Below, piece by piece: positions 10,129-19,299 of a stretch of DNA of 64,000 nucleotides. The notes beneath the pieces were generated by a model. The model was not told where the DNA came from. It did not search any database and was given only the letters and a program-made list of their open reading frames with translations. Positions within the stretch are counted from its first letter, which is position 1. The number at the start of each line of letters is the position of its first letter. A program made the translations under genes and the position numbers. The stretch is from Cyclobacteriaceae bacterium (GTDB lineage Bacteria > Bacteroidota > Bacteroidia > Cytophagales > Cyclobacteriaceae), in the NCBI GenBank assembly GCA_013141055.1, contig JABFRS010000001.1:1-64000 (forward strand), written 5' to 3'.

Positions 10129-11988
10129 TTAATCAACCGACGCCTCAAGCTCCAGTCTCCAATTCTCTGGTGATCTCCATAAGCTGGAAAGCAGTAGTTC
10201 ACGCATAAAGATGAATTCTTTAGGAAGCTTGTCATACATGCGTTCAAAAAGCTCCGCATGATCAAGCAATTCTTTTTTCCATGCCTCACGATCAATGTTC
10301 ATGATCTCGTCAAACTGCTGCTTGGTGAAATCTGATCCGCTCCAGTCAATATCTTCATAGTGTGGCATCCATCCGATCGGACTTTCCACAGCGTTGGACT
10401 TTCCATGAATCTTTTCAACGATCCATTTCAGGATGCGTGTGTTATCGCTGAAGCCCGGCCATTGAAAGTTTCCATTCTCATCTTTTCTAAACCAGTTGAC
10501 ACCAAAAATTCTTGGAGGGTTTGGAATGTTACGACCAAACTGAAGCCAGTGATTGAAGTATTCACCCATGTGATATCCACAGAACGGCAGCATGGCAAAT
10601 GGATCACGGCGCACTTTGCCAACTTCACCAAAGGCTGCTGCAGTTGTTTCAGAGCCCATGGTTGCAGCCAGGTAAACCCCTGAGTTCCAGTTATGTGCCT
10701 GATAGATCAATGGTATGGTTGTGCTTCTTCTTCCACCAAAAACAAATGCACCTACCGGAACACCGTTAGGGTCTTCCCATGAACTATCCAGCACAGGATT
10801 CTGTGATGCCGGAGCTGTGAAACGCGCGTTGGGATGAGCACAAGGTTTGCCGCTGGCCGGATCCCATTTCTGTCCACGCCAATCGATCAGATCTTTTGGT
10901 GCTTCCTTGCTCATGCCTTCCCACCACACATCACCATCGGGTGTCACACCTACGTTGGTGAAGATCGTATTCTTTGAGATGGAAGCCATCGCATTCGGAT
11001 TGGTCTTCACATTCGTTCCAGGTGCCACTCCAAAATATCCTGCTTCCGGATTGATTGCATAAAGCTTACCGTCTTTACCTGGTTTGATCCAGGCAATATC
11101 ATCTCCCACCGTTGTGACCTTCCAGCCCTTCAACTCTTCAGGGGCAATGAGCATGGCAAAATTTGTTTTACCACAGGCACTTGGGAATGCTGCTGCTACA
11201 TAAGTCTTTTCACCCTGAGGATCTTCTACTCCCAGGATCAACATGTGCTCAGCAAGCCAGCCCTCTTCACGGGCCATGGAAGAAGCGATGCGCAAGGCAA
11301 AGCATTTCTTGCCAAGCAGTGCATTTCCACCGTAGCCTGAACCATATGACACGATTGCACGGTCTTCCGGATAGTGAACAATATACTTAACGGTTGGATT
11401 GGTTGGCCATTTGGAATCTTCCTGACCTGTAGCCAATGGAGCTCCTACCGAATGCAGACATTTCACATATTCTCCATCCTTATCGAGAACATCCATCACT
11501 TTCTTTCCAACACGTGTCATGATGTGCATGTTGACAACAACATATTCTGAATCTGATATCTGAACACCAATATGTGATAGTGGTGAGCCGACAGGTCCCA
11601 TGCTAAATGGAATGACATAAAGCGTACGACCTTTCATGCAACCTTCAAAAAGCTTTTTAAGCTTCGGCTTCATTTCTCTTGGATCCTCCCAGTTGTTGGT
11701 TGGGCCTGCATCTTCTTTCCAGCGACTGCAGATGAACGTCCTGTCTTCAACCCTGGCTACGTCACTGGGATCTGAAAAGCATGCGTAACTATTGGGACGT
11801 TTCTTTTCATTTAAGCGGATAAAAGTTCCTTTCTGAACAAGCTGATCACACAGTTCATTGTACTCTGCTGTGGATCCGTCGCACCAACGCACTGCGTCGG
11901 GCTTACATAAATCTGTTGTTTGCTTTACCCACTCCAAAAGTTCGGTGTGGTTAATTAGGTAGGTACTTGAAATCTTGACTTCTGCCAT
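10129..11988 (-). CDS. pckG: Phosphoenolpyruvate carboxykinase (GTP)
   Basis: 619 residues from the ATG at 11988. It catalyses oxaloacetate + GTP to PEP + CO2 + GDP, the first committed step of gluconeogenesis, in the cytosol. The GTP-type family is shown by the kinase-1a P-loop [13 protein letters not shown] (about 268-280), [10 protein letters not shown], the [13 protein letters not shown] nucleotide/OAA region and the C-terminal [18 protein letters not shown]. The ATP-type enzyme looks different. An in-frame ATG at 12021 lies upstream of the predicted transcription start near 12012, so 11988 is preferred. It stands alone, with its own promoter and terminator. Confidence 0.96.
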   Translation of the reverse strand: MAEVKISSTYLINHTELLEWVKQTTDLCKPDAVRWCDGSTAEYNELCDQLVQKGTFIRLNEKKRPNSYACFSDPSDVARVEDRTFICSRWKEDAGPTNNWEDPREMKPKLKKLFEGCMKGRTLYVIPFSMGPVGSPLSHIGVQISDSEYVVVNMHIMTRVGKKVMDVLDKDGEYVKCLHSVGAPLATGQEDSKWPTNPTVKYIVHYPEDRAIVSYGSGYGGNALLGKKCFALRIASSMAREEGWLAEHMLILGVEDPQGEKTYVAAAFPSACGKTNFAMLIAPEELKGWKVTTVGDDIAWIKPGKDGKLYAINPEAGYFGVAPGTNVKTNPNAMASISKNTIFTNVGVTPDGDVWWEGMSKEAPKDLIDWRGQKWDPASGKPCAHPNARFTAPASQNPVLDSSWEDPNGVPVGAFVFGGRRSTTIPLIYQAHNWNSGVYLAATMGSETTAAAFGEVGKVRRDPFAMLPFCGYHMGEYFNHWLQFGRNIPNPPRIFGVNWFRKDENGNFQWPGFSDNTRILKWIVEKIHGKSNAVESPIGWMPHYEDIDWSGSDFTKQQFDEIMNIDREAWKKELLDHAELFERMYDKLPKEFIFMRELLLSSLWRSPENWRLELEASVD

Positions 11989-12018
11989 ATCTGGGGAATA
12001 ATACGTGTTTTGAGGACG

Positions 12019-12026
12019 CAAAAATA
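12019..12026 (-). promoter_or_regulatory. Candidate pckG promoter (-7 element)
   Basis: On the minus strand the bases read TATTTTTG, matching TAnnTTTG. The predicted start is near 12012, giving a leader of about 24 nt. A TTTTG lies 14 nt upstream, closer than the ideal -33 spacing. Confidence 0.55.
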
Positions 12027-12055
12027 CATAGAGAAATGGGCAAAATGAAATGTTT

Positions 12056-12065
12056 CAATCGATTG
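12056..12065. promoter_or_regulatory. Palindrome CAATCGATTG upstream of pckG
   Basis: Perfect 10-bp palindrome centred about 48 bp upstream of the predicted pckG start. Its core AATCGATT fits the AAnCGnTT pattern bound by LacI-family proteins. It may be a carbon-control operator; chance cannot be ruled out for 10 bp. Confidence 0.3.
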
Positions 12066-12199
12066 CGTTGAGACTATTGGGAAGCAAAAGGATTCAGTAA
12101 TCAGAGAGGGGATTTCTTTGGCAAAATCGAAGCTTATGGCAATCATAAAATAGCATGGGCCTGGAAATGAGGTGATAACAGTTTTGTTTGAGAAGGATT

Positions 12200-12207
12200 T
12201 ATATTTG
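12200..12207 (+). promoter_or_regulatory. Candidate aguBA promoter (-7 element)
   Basis: TATATTTG matches TAnnTTTG and would start transcription near 12214, about 14 nt before the GTG start. A TTTTG lies 13 nt upstream, which is short for a -33 element. Confidence 0.5.
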
Positions 12208-12227
12208 CAAAAAAATTAATCTCAAAC

Positions 12228-13100
12228 GTGGGTAGAAAACTAAAAGTCGGACTGGTACAGATGTCGTGCAGTGCAAAGCCTGCAGAGAATCTTGAAAAGG
12301 TAAAGCCAAAGATCATTGAACTTGCCAAGAAGGGAGCTCAGGTCATTTGTCTTCAAGAGCTTTTCACATCATTATATTTTTGTGATGTTGAGGATCATGA
12401 CAATTTTAAGCTGGCGGAATCCATACCTGGTCCGTCAACAGATTTCCTTACACCCATTGCCAAGGAATACAAAGTTGTGATCATTGCTTCTCTCTTTGAA
12501 AAACGTGCCGAAGGACTTTATCACAATACAACTGCCGTTATCGATGCTGATGGAAGCTATCTTGGAAAGTATCGTAAGATGCACATCCCTGATGATCCTG
12601 GTTATTATGAGAAATTCTACTTTACTCCGGGCGATCTTGGTTATAAAGTTTTCAAAACAAAATATGTTACCCTTGGAGTATTGATCTGCTGGGATCAATG
12701 GTATCCGGAAGCAGCACGCATCACTGCATTGATGGGTGCAGAAGTACTCTTCTACCCTACCGCCATTGGCTGGGCAGAAAGTCAGGATGCAGATACCAAC
12801 AATGAGCAGTATGATGCATGGCAGGTAATTCAACGCTCACATTCAGTGGCGAATGGTGTGCATGTGGTTTCCGTAAACCGGGTTGGAACAGAAGGCCCGA
12901 TGAAATTCTGGGGAGGTTCATTCATCTCTAATCCTTTCGGAAAACTTTTATACAAAGCACCACATGATCAGGAGACTACTCATGTTGAAGAGCTCGACCT
13001 TGAAAAGAGTGATCGTTACAGAACCCATTGGCCTTTCCTGAGGGACAGGAGAATCGACTCTTATCAGCCGATCACCAGCAGGTATATTGATGAACAGTAG
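12228..13100 (+). CDS. aguB: N-carbamoylputrescine amidase
   Basis: 290 residues of the nitrilase (carbon-nitrogen hydrolase) superfamily. The catalytic triad is visible: Glu44 (LQELFTS), Lys117 (YRKMHIPDD) and Cys154 (VLICWDQWYPEAAR). The enzyme converts N-carbamoylputrescine to putrescine, CO2 and ammonia. The start is GTG, read from the motif-bearing N-terminus GRKLKVGLVQMSC. Agmatine deiminase follows 28 bp downstream, which fixes the substrate far better than sequence alone. No arginine decarboxylase is present in the window. Confidence 0.95.
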   Translation: MGRKLKVGLVQMSCSAKPAENLEKVKPKIIELAKKGAQVICLQELFTSLYFCDVEDHDNFKLAESIPGPSTDFLTPIAKEYKVVIIASLFEKRAEGLYHNTTAVIDADGSYLGKYRKMHIPDDPGYYEKFYFTPGDLGYKVFKTKYVTLGVLICWDQWYPEAARITALMGAEVLFYPTAIGWAESQDADTNNEQYDAWQVIQRSHSVANGVHVVSVNRVGTEGPMKFWGGSFISNPFGKLLYKAPHDQETTHVEELDLEKSDRYRTHWPFLRDRRIDSYQPITSRYIDEQ

Positions 13101-13128
13101 AGAGTAATAAGAGAATTCATATATCCTG

Positions 13129-14169
13129 ATGGAGCAGAACCCTAAGCAGCTTGGCTTTCATTTTCCTGCCGAGTTTGAAAAGCATGATTCAACCTGGTTA
13201 AGCTGGCCGCATAAAGAGGCTTCGTGGCCTGGAAAGATTGAAACAATCTATCCTGCTTATTCCTTTTTTATTAAGACACTGGCACAATCCGAGAAAGTCA
13301 ATATCAACATTGCGGATGAAAGCATGAAGGCAAAAGTACTGGAGCACCTGTCGAATGCCAATGTCAATCTCGCCCAGGTACAGCTTCATTTCAATCCTAC
13401 GAATGACGCATGGTGCCGTGATCACGGTCCAGCATTTCTTGTGAACAGGAAAGAAAAGAAGAAAGCTATCGTTGATTGGGGATACAATGCCTGGGGTGGA
13501 AAATATCCTCCGTTTGATCTGGATGATGTCGTTCCTACACGAATCGGAAAAGATATGGGATTGAAGGTATTCAATCCTGGAATTGTAATGGAAGGTGGGT
13601 CGGTTGAATTCAATGGAACCGGAACACTCATGACCACCACCGCATGTTTGCTGAACAAAAACAGAAATCCTCATCTGAATCAGAAGCAGATCGAAGAGTA
13701 TCTGATCAATTACTACGGTGTCGAGCAGGTATTGTGGATCGGCGATGGAATTGTCGGTGATGATACAGACGGGCACATTGATGACATTACAAGATTCACC
13801 AATGCTGATACCGTGGTGACTGTTATTGAAGATAATAAGTCAGACGAAAATTATCATCCGCTTCAGGAGAATCTGAAAGAGCTTAAGAAAATGAAGCTGG
13901 TGAATGGCAAATCTCTTAACATCATTGAATTGCCTATGCCTACTCCGGTTGAACACGAAGGCCAGAGACTTCCGGCTTCGTACGCAAACTTTTACATTTC
14001 AAATAAGTTCGTGATCGTACCCACCTTCCGGTGTAAGAATGATCACAAGGCATTGGAGATCCTTCAGAAAGCATTTCCAGCGCATGAGGTGGTTGGAATT
14101 GATTCGGTAGACATTATCTGGGGGCTCGGAAGCTTTCATTGTTTAAGTCAGCAGGAACCCTCTGTTTAG
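13129..14169 (+). CDS. aguA: Agmatine deiminase
   Basis: 346 residues of the guanidino-group-modifying (PAD-like) superfamily. It hydrolyses agmatine to N-carbamoylputrescine and ammonia in the cytosol. Key features: WCRDHGPAF (about 95-103), the MEGGSVEFNG loop, DTDGHIDDITRF with the catalytic His, and the nucleophile Cys338 in GSFHCLSQQEP at the C-terminus. The length is usual for the family. It forms an operon with aguB and a YciI-like protein. Confidence 0.96.
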   Translation: MEQNPKQLGFHFPAEFEKHDSTWLSWPHKEASWPGKIETIYPAYSFFIKTLAQSEKVNINIADESMKAKVLEHLSNANVNLAQVQLHFNPTNDAWCRDHGPAFLVNRKEKKKAIVDWGYNAWGGKYPPFDLDDVVPTRIGKDMGLKVFNPGIVMEGGSVEFNGTGTLMTTTACLLNKNRNPHLNQKQIEEYLINYYGVEQVLWIGDGIVGDDTDGHIDDITRFTNADTVVTVIEDNKSDENYHPLQENLKELKKMKLVNGKSLNIIELPMPTPVEHEGQRLPASYANFYISNKFVIVPTFRCKNDHKALEILQKAFPAHEVVGIDSVDIIWGLGSFHCLSQQEPSV

Positions 14170-14185
14170 AAATAAGAAAGCACTT

Positions 14186-14473
14186 ATGTTTGTTATCAGT
14201 CTGCATTATATCGTTCCACTTGAGCAACTGGATGCTCACATGACAGCGCACGTAAAGTATCTGCAGAAGTATTATAAGAAAGATGTGTTTATAATGTCCG
14301 GTAGAAAGGTCCCAAGGACCGGCGGAATTATCATCGCTCAGGCAAAGTCAAAAGCCGAGATTGAAGAAATTCTTGGGGAAGATCCCTTCTTCACACACAA
14401 GCTGGCAGAGTTTACGATCACTGAATTCCTGGCATCGCAAAAACATCCTGGGATTAAAGATCTGTTGAAGTAG
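14186..14473 (+). CDS. YciI-like protein
   Basis: 95 residues with the ferredoxin-like YciI/YCII fold: MFVISLHYIVPLEQLDAHM.., a conserved His in the first helix region (AHVKYLQKYYKK), GRKVPRTGGIIIAQ, and DPFFTHKLAEFTITEF. Family members are small dimeric proteins with an active-site His-Asp pair but mostly without a known reaction. It begins 16 bp after aguA, so it is likely co-transcribed with the putrescine genes; a catalytic link is unproven. Confidence 0.85.
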   Translation: MFVISLHYIVPLEQLDAHMTAHVKYLQKYYKKDVFIMSGRKVPRTGGIIIAQAKSKAEIEEILGEDPFFTHKLAEFTITEFLASQKHPGIKDLLK

Positions 14474-14495
14474 AAATCCTTTTTTATAATCTGTT

Positions 14496-14530
14496 TAAAA
14501 AATAACCCCGATCTTTTCAGACCGGGGTTA
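14496..14530 (-). terminator. Intrinsic terminator for the long minus-strand cluster
   Basis: TAACCCCG (14503-14510) pairs with CGGGGTTA (14523-14530). Read on the minus strand the stem is followed by TTTTTTAAA, so it ends the gene at 14554. It lacks a T run on the plus strand, so aguBA-yciI transcription may not stop here. Confidence 0.85.
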
Positions 14531-14553
14531 CAAATGAATACTTCAATAAAATC

Positions 14554-15423
14554 TTAAAGCGTCTTCAGATACCCGATACTCTCCTTAACACTTTCTGTTG
14601 AACTCACCGGGTGGTTATCATACTCCATATACCAGTGCTTTAAGCCCGACTGTTTTGCACTTTTCATCAAAGATTTAAAGTCGATCGAACCTGTACCACT
14701 GATTGCATTCTTCTTGTTATCGGTCTTGTCCATGTCTTTAACATGCCATTGCACAAACCGACCGGGATGTTTCGCAAAAAGATCTACCGGATTAACCCCT
14801 GCAAAGATTGTCCAGTAGAGATCAAGCTCCATATCCACCAGCTTCGGATCCAGTCGCTTCAGCATCATATCATAAGCAACCTCGCCATCAAATTTCTCGA
14901 ATTCAAAATCATGATTGTGATAGTTCATCCGAACTCCATACTTCTTGCATACTTCGGCAGCTTTGTTGACCTCATCACAGATTCCTTTGTAAGAATCCAT
15001 TGACGCACGCTCCTCTTTTGTAAGGTATGCCAATACCATATACTCCTGCCCTGCTTCCTTAGCATCCACTACCGCACTTTCCCAGCCATTGCGAATACTT
15101 CCCATAGGCCCTACACCGGCTTTTCCCAAACCATAATGTCCACTCGTGATGCGCATACCAAGACTCTTGACATAATCACTAAACTCCTTGCTCGGCATTC
15201 CGAATAACTTCCCATCGCCATATCCATAGGTTTCCAGATCTTTATAACCAAGATCTGCCAGCATCTTGACAACGCCTTTCGGATCCTTCATTATAACATC
15301 CCTCAAAGTATATAGTTGAATACCTACCGGCAGCTTAGGAGTTGCTGCTGACAATGCAGGAAATACAATAGCAGAACCCGCAATAGCCAATGCGCTGGTC
15401 TGAATAAAATCTCTTCTCTTCAT
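14554..15423 (-). CDS. Exported TIM-barrel sugar isomerase/epimerase-like protein
   Basis: 289 residues. The N-terminus MKRRDFIQTSALAIAGSAIV is a twin-arginine signal with an Ala-rich core and a likely cut after SAA (about 27). The rest is an AP-endonuclease-2-type TIM barrel (xylose isomerase-like): GIQLYTLRDVI, YHNHDFEF (metal His), MELDLYWTIFAG, and QWHVKDMDK. The substrate is unknown. With the neighbouring cytochrome c, Gfo/Idh protein and second TIM-barrel protein it suggests extracytoplasmic oxidation or cleavage of sugars through keto intermediates. It is the last gene before a terminator. Confidence 0.85.
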   Translation of the reverse strand: MKRRDFIQTSALAIAGSAIVFPALSAATPKLPVGIQLYTLRDVIMKDPKGVVKMLADLGYKDLETYGYGDGKLFGMPSKEFSDYVKSLGMRITSGHYGLGKAGVGPMGSIRNGWESAVVDAKEAGQEYMVLAYLTKEERASMDSYKGICDEVNKAAEVCKKYGVRMNYHNHDFEFEKFDGEVAYDMMLKRLDPKLVDMELDLYWTIFAGVNPVDLFAKHPGRFVQWHVKDMDKTDNKKNAISGTGSIDFKSLMKSAKQSGLKHWYMEYDNHPVSSTESVKESIGYLKTL

Positions 15424-15447
15424 AGTGATTTTTTAATCGAGTGATTA

Positions 15448-15861
15448 TTAATGTTCTTTCTCCCCATCCAATGACAACACGTAGCGTGCCATTTTTTCTG
15501 CATCTGCCTGAGTAAGGTCAGCGTGTGCATTCATGGGAACTTCTCCCCACACTCCGGTGCCTCCGTTAATGATCTTTCCGGCAAGCATCTTCACATTAGC
15601 AGTGGTAAAATCATACTTCAAAGCAACGTCTTTGTGTGCAGGACCAATTATCTTATTGATAGGATGATGACACGTCTTGCAGTCACTCGATTTAACGAGC
15701 GCTTCACCCTGAGCAATGACATCCACACCTGCCTCTTTCTTTTCTGCTGTCTCATTCGCCACATACTCTTCGGTATTTGTATTGCTTTCTGTCTTTCCAC
15801 CACAGGCTGCAACGAGGGCGAACATCACAATCACGATCAGGAAATAAATAGTTTTATTCAT
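15448..15861 (-). CDS. Class I c-type cytochrome, lipoprotein
   Basis: 137 residues. The lipoprotein signal ends at VAAC (Cys20). A Glu-rich linker precedes a single heme site CKTCHH (61-66), followed by GPAHKDVALKY and a likely distal Met110 in GEVPMNAH, as in cytochrome c551-type proteins. It probably anchors in a membrane facing the periplasm and carries electrons. It sits between the two TIM-barrel genes and near the Gfo/Idh gene, in a gene set often linked with sugar oxidation in Bacteroidota; it may accept electrons from such an oxidation. Confidence 0.92.
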   Translation of the reverse strand: MNKTIYFLIVIVMFALVAACGGKTESNTNTEEYVANETAEKKEAGVDVIAQGEALVKSSDCKTCHHPINKIIGPAHKDVALKYDFTTANVKMLAGKIINGGTGVWGEVPMNAHADLTQADAEKMARYVLSLDGEKEH

Positions 15862-15881
15862 CTTCTTAATTTTTAAATCTT

Positions 15882-16934
15882 CTATAAACCTAACACTTTT
15901 TTATTCAAGGAATTGTTCTTTCCGGTTCCTGCAAAGTCATCGAATGCCTTTTCTGTTACCTGGATCATATGATTTTTTATGAATGGCGCTCCTTCTGCTG
16001 CTCCCTGCTCCGGAGACTTGATGCAGCACTCCCATTCCAGCACCGCCCAGCCGGAATAATCGTACTGAGCCAGCTTTGAGAATATGGATTTGAAATCAAC
16101 CTGACCATCTCCCAGTGACCGGAATCTTCCGGGGCGATCAATCCATCCCTGATAACCTCCGTATACACCGCTTTTTCCTGTTGGATTGAATTCAGCATCC
16201 TTCACATGAAACATCTTTATGAATGAATGATAAAAATCTATGTACTGCAGATAGTCAAGCTGCTGCAGAACAAAATGACTTGGATCATAGAGTATGTTGC
16301 AACGTGAATGCTTGCCCGTCGCTTCATAAAATCTTTCAAAGGTAATTCCATCATGAAGGTCTTCACCGGGATGTATCTCATAACAAAGGTCAATACCACT
16401 CTTGTCGAAAGTATTCAGGATCGGAAGCCAGCGCTTTGCCAGCTCTTTGAATCCATCTTCCACAAGTCCTGCGGGGCGCTGAGGCCAGGGATAAACCGTA
16501 TGCCACATCAACGCACCGGAAAACGTTGCGTGTGCTTTCAATCCAAGATTCTTGCTTGCCTTAGCAGCATACTTCAATTGATCAACAGCCCAGGCAGTGC
16601 GTTCCTTTGGTTTGCCCTGAACAGATTTTGGCGCAAAGCCATCAAACATTTCATTGTATGCAGGATGAACTGCTACCAATTGTCCCTGAAGGTGAGTTGA
16701 CAATTCCGTGATCTTAAGGCCGAAGGATTCTACCGTGCCTCTTAACTCATCACAATAGTCTTTACTCTCTGCTGCTTTCTTCAGATCAATGCAACGACTG
16801 TCCCAGGTTGGAATCTGTACACCGGCATATCCCAGAGAAGCTGCCCATTTACAAATTGATTTAAGACTATTGAATGGAGGCTTATCGCCCATGAATTGTG
16901 CGAGAAATATTGCAGGGCCTTGAATGTTCTTCAT
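15882..16934 (-). CDS. TIM-barrel sugar isomerase/epimerase-like protein
   Basis: 350 residues, no signal peptide, thus cytosolic. The AP-endonuclease-2-type fold is shown by LGYAGVQIPTWD (about 34-45), the metal ligands in CYEIHPGEDLHDG (about 183-195) and NILYDPSHFVLQQ, MFHVKDAEF, and VLEWECC near the end. The His/Glu/Asp pattern of a metal-dependent isomerase is intact. It follows the Gfo/Idh oxidoreductase by 30 bp, and the two probably process the same sugar. Substrate unknown. Confidence 0.87.
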   Translation of the reverse strand: MKNIQGPAIFLAQFMGDKPPFNSLKSICKWAASLGYAGVQIPTWDSRCIDLKKAAESKDYCDELRGTVESFGLKITELSTHLQGQLVAVHPAYNEMFDGFAPKSVQGKPKERTAWAVDQLKYAAKASKNLGLKAHATFSGALMWHTVYPWPQRPAGLVEDGFKELAKRWLPILNTFDKSGIDLCYEIHPGEDLHDGITFERFYEATGKHSRCNILYDPSHFVLQQLDYLQYIDFYHSFIKMFHVKDAEFNPTGKSGVYGGYQGWIDRPGRFRSLGDGQVDFKSIFSKLAQYDYSGWAVLEWECCIKSPEQGAAEGAPFIKNHMIQVTEKAFDDFAGTGKNNSLNKKVLGL

Positions 16935-16964
16935 CGTGAGGAAAGAATAGTTATGAGTCAGTGG

Positions 16965-18125
16965 TTAATATTTCACTTTGGTCCACTTTTGTGCAGACTT
17001 TGATGATTTGATGACGGTGTCAACAAAGGCAAGTCCTTTGACGCCATCATTCACGTCAGGAAAGTCGTACTTATTGGGATCGATTTTCTTACCCGGTTTA
17101 TAATCACGAACGGCCTTTGCAAAGTTCATATAAATGTTTGCAAACGCTTCAAGATAACCTTCAGGATGTCCGCTTGGGGTTCTTATATTTTTCTTTGCAG
17201 TCTCGGAAAGATATCCGCCTCCTGCCCTGTAAATTTCTTTAGGCTTGTCGAGCCATTTTACAACAAGAGAATTAGGCTCTTCTTGCCTCCATTCAATTCC
17301 ACCTTTCTCTCCGTAAATTCTGATGTTAAGATTGTTCTCATCTCCGGCAGCTACTTGTGTGGCTAAAAGAGTTCCGGTAGCACCGTTATCAAATTTCAAT
17401 AACATTGCACTATCATCATCAAGCCTGCGACCCTTTACTACGATGTTGAGGGCTGCACATATTTCTGTGATGTCGGATCCGGTAATGTATTCAGCAAGAT
17501 TGGCTGCGTGCGTACCAATATCTCCGATGGCACCACCTGCACCTGACTTGGATGGATCCGTTCTCCAACCTGCCTGTTTGTTTCCGGTATTCTCCAGGAA
17601 GGTTGCAAGCCATCCTTGCGGATATTCGACATAAACTTTCCTGACACTACCAATCTCACCCGTTGTGATGAGATTGCGCGCCTCTTTCACCATGGGATAA
17701 CCCGTGTAAGTATGTGTTAACGCAAAAACCAGTTGAGTTTTATCGACTATCTTCTTAAGGCTCTTTGCTTCAGCGATATCGAAAGCCATCGGCTTATCGA
17801 TGATCACATGGAAGCCGTTTTCAAGTGCCATCTTGGCTGGCGCGAAATGCATGTGGTTCGGAGTGACGATGGATACAAAGTCCATTCTTAAATCTCCGGG
17901 AAGTTCTTTTTCCTTTTTGATCATCTCCTCAAAGCTTCCATACACACGATGGGGATTGAGGTAGAGAGCTTCACCGGTTGCTTTGGATTTCTCAGGACTG
18001 CTGCTGAAAGCACCACACACTAATTCAATTTGTCCATCAAGATTGGCAGCCTTTCTATGCACACCGCCAATAAAAGCATCCAGGCTGCCGCCAATCATGC
18101 CCATCCGAAGTTTTCTTTTCATCAT
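16965..18125 (-). CDS. Gfo/Idh/MocA-family oxidoreductase
   Basis: 386 residues. N-terminal Rossmann fold (LRMGMIGGSLDAFIGGVHRK, about 6-25), SIVTPNHMHFAPAKMALENG, and the catalytic-Lys motif DKPMAF (about 112-117; the family norm is EKP). The C-terminal alpha/beta domain carries IGDIGTHAANLAEY with the usual Asp-x-x-x-His. The family oxidises or reduces sugar hydroxyls with NAD(P). Start could be 18125 or the next ATG at 18122. Together with the TIM-barrel genes it suggests a keto-sugar pathway; the substrate cannot be read. Confidence 0.92.
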   Translation of the reverse strand: MMKRKLRMGMIGGSLDAFIGGVHRKAANLDGQIELVCGAFSSSPEKSKATGEALYLNPHRVYGSFEEMIKKEKELPGDLRMDFVSIVTPNHMHFAPAKMALENGFHVIIDKPMAFDIAEAKSLKKIVDKTQLVFALTHTYTGYPMVKEARNLITTGEIGSVRKVYVEYPQGWLATFLENTGNKQAGWRTDPSKSGAGGAIGDIGTHAANLAEYITGSDITEICAALNIVVKGRRLDDDSAMLLKFDNGATGTLLATQVAAGDENNLNIRIYGEKGGIEWRQEEPNSLVVKWLDKPKEIYRAGGGYLSETAKKNIRTPSGHPEGYLEAFANIYMNFAKAVRDYKPGKKIDPNKYDFPDVNDGVKGLAFVDTVIKSSKSAQKWTKVKY

Positions 18126-18177
18126 AAGAAGTCGTTGGGTTTAAAGTTACACCTCAGACTTCTAAAATGTCTAAAAT

Positions 18178-19299
18178 TCAGGAATTATAAAACTTGTTTA
18201 TTGCAGTAATTACGCGATTAATTTCAGCGTCGGTAAGCCTTGTGTGGAAGGGTAATCGAACGATACATTCTGAGAACCGCCTGGCCTCAGAAAGGACTCG
18301 CCCCTTGTATTTTGAGAGGAAATATGGACTACTGTGAAGAGGCAGATAATGGAAGATTGCCTGTATGTCCTGATTCTTCAAATATGCCATCAGCTTTGTT
18401 CTTTCGTCTGCAGTTTTACAGAGAATATAGAACATGTGAGCATTGTTGGTAGCATAGTCGGGTATGTACGGAACTGAAAAATGATCGGTACTTGATTTCA
18501 ATCCGTCATGATACTTTTTCCATACTGCAATTCTTAGTTTCTGAATCTCATCAAGTTCCTGAAGCTGTGCCCACAAGAAGGCAGCCGTCATTTCGGAAGG
18601 TAAAAATGAAGAGCCAACATCAATCCAGTTGTACTTGCTCACCTCACCTCTTGAAAATGCAGAACGATTGGTTCCTTTTTCCCACAGCACTTCTGAACGT
18701 TCCACGAACCGATCGTCATTGACAACCAGCATACCTCCTTCTCCCGAGATTATGTTTTTTGTTTCATGAAAAGAAAAGCAAGCAAGATGCCCGATAGAAC
18801 CCAAAGGCTTGCCCTTATAAAATGAGTCAATTGCCTGAGCCGCATCTTCCACCACAAAGAAATTATGCTTCTGTGCAAGCTCCATCAATGGATCCATGTC
18901 ACACGCCACGCCGGCATAGTGCACAGCAACCACCGCTTTGGTTTTTGGAGTGATCAGCTGACGAACATGATTGATATCAATATTAGGATTAGTCTTTTCA
19001 GAGTCAGCAAAGACTAAAGTCGCTCCACGCAGTACGAAAGCATTGGCAGAAGAAACAAAAGTGAATGATGGCAGGATCACCTCATCACCTGGACCGATGT
19101 CCATCAGCAATGCAGACATCTCGAGAGCGTCTGTACAGGATTGCGTTAAGAGAGTCTTTTTGAATCCATAGCGGCTTGTAAAGAACTGCTGGCATTGCTG
19201 GGTATAGAAGCCATTGCCTGAAAGCTTTTCTCTCTCAACAGCATCGCGGATATAATCTAATTCCTTACCAGTCAGATAAGGTTTATTGAAGCCAAGCAT
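18178..19299 (-). CDS. wecE: dTDP-4-amino-4,6-dideoxygalactose transaminase (WecE/RffA type)
   Basis: 373 residues, PLP-dependent DegT/DnrJ/EryC1 fold. It closely follows the E. coli WecE pattern: GDEVILPSFTFVSSANAFVL, VPVHYAGVACDMD-like AVHYAGVACDMDP, VVEDAAQAIDS, the PLP lysine in CFSFHETKNIISGEGG, EKGTNRSAF, and AHMFYILC. The reaction moves an amino group from Glu to dTDP-4-keto-6-deoxyglucose, making an amino sugar for surface polysaccharides. No rmlA/rmlB is in the window. It starts next to a 563-bp non-coding gap and may have its own promoter (minus-strand TAACTTTA near 19320). Confidence 0.92.
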   Translation of the reverse strand: MLGFNKPYLTGKELDYIRDAVEREKLSGNGFYTQQCQQFFTSRYGFKKTLLTQSCTDALEMSALLMDIGPGDEVILPSFTFVSSANAFVLRGATLVFADSEKTNPNIDINHVRQLITPKTKAVVAVHYAGVACDMDPLMELAQKHNFFVVEDAAQAIDSFYKGKPLGSIGHLACFSFHETKNIISGEGGMLVVNDDRFVERSEVLWEKGTNRSAFSRGEVSKYNWIDVGSSFLPSEMTAAFLWAQLQELDEIQKLRIAVWKKYHDGLKSSTDHFSVPYIPDYATNNAHMFYILCKTADERTKLMAYLKNQDIQAIFHYLPLHSSPYFLSKYKGRVLSEARRFSECIVRLPFHTRLTDAEINRVITAINKFYNS

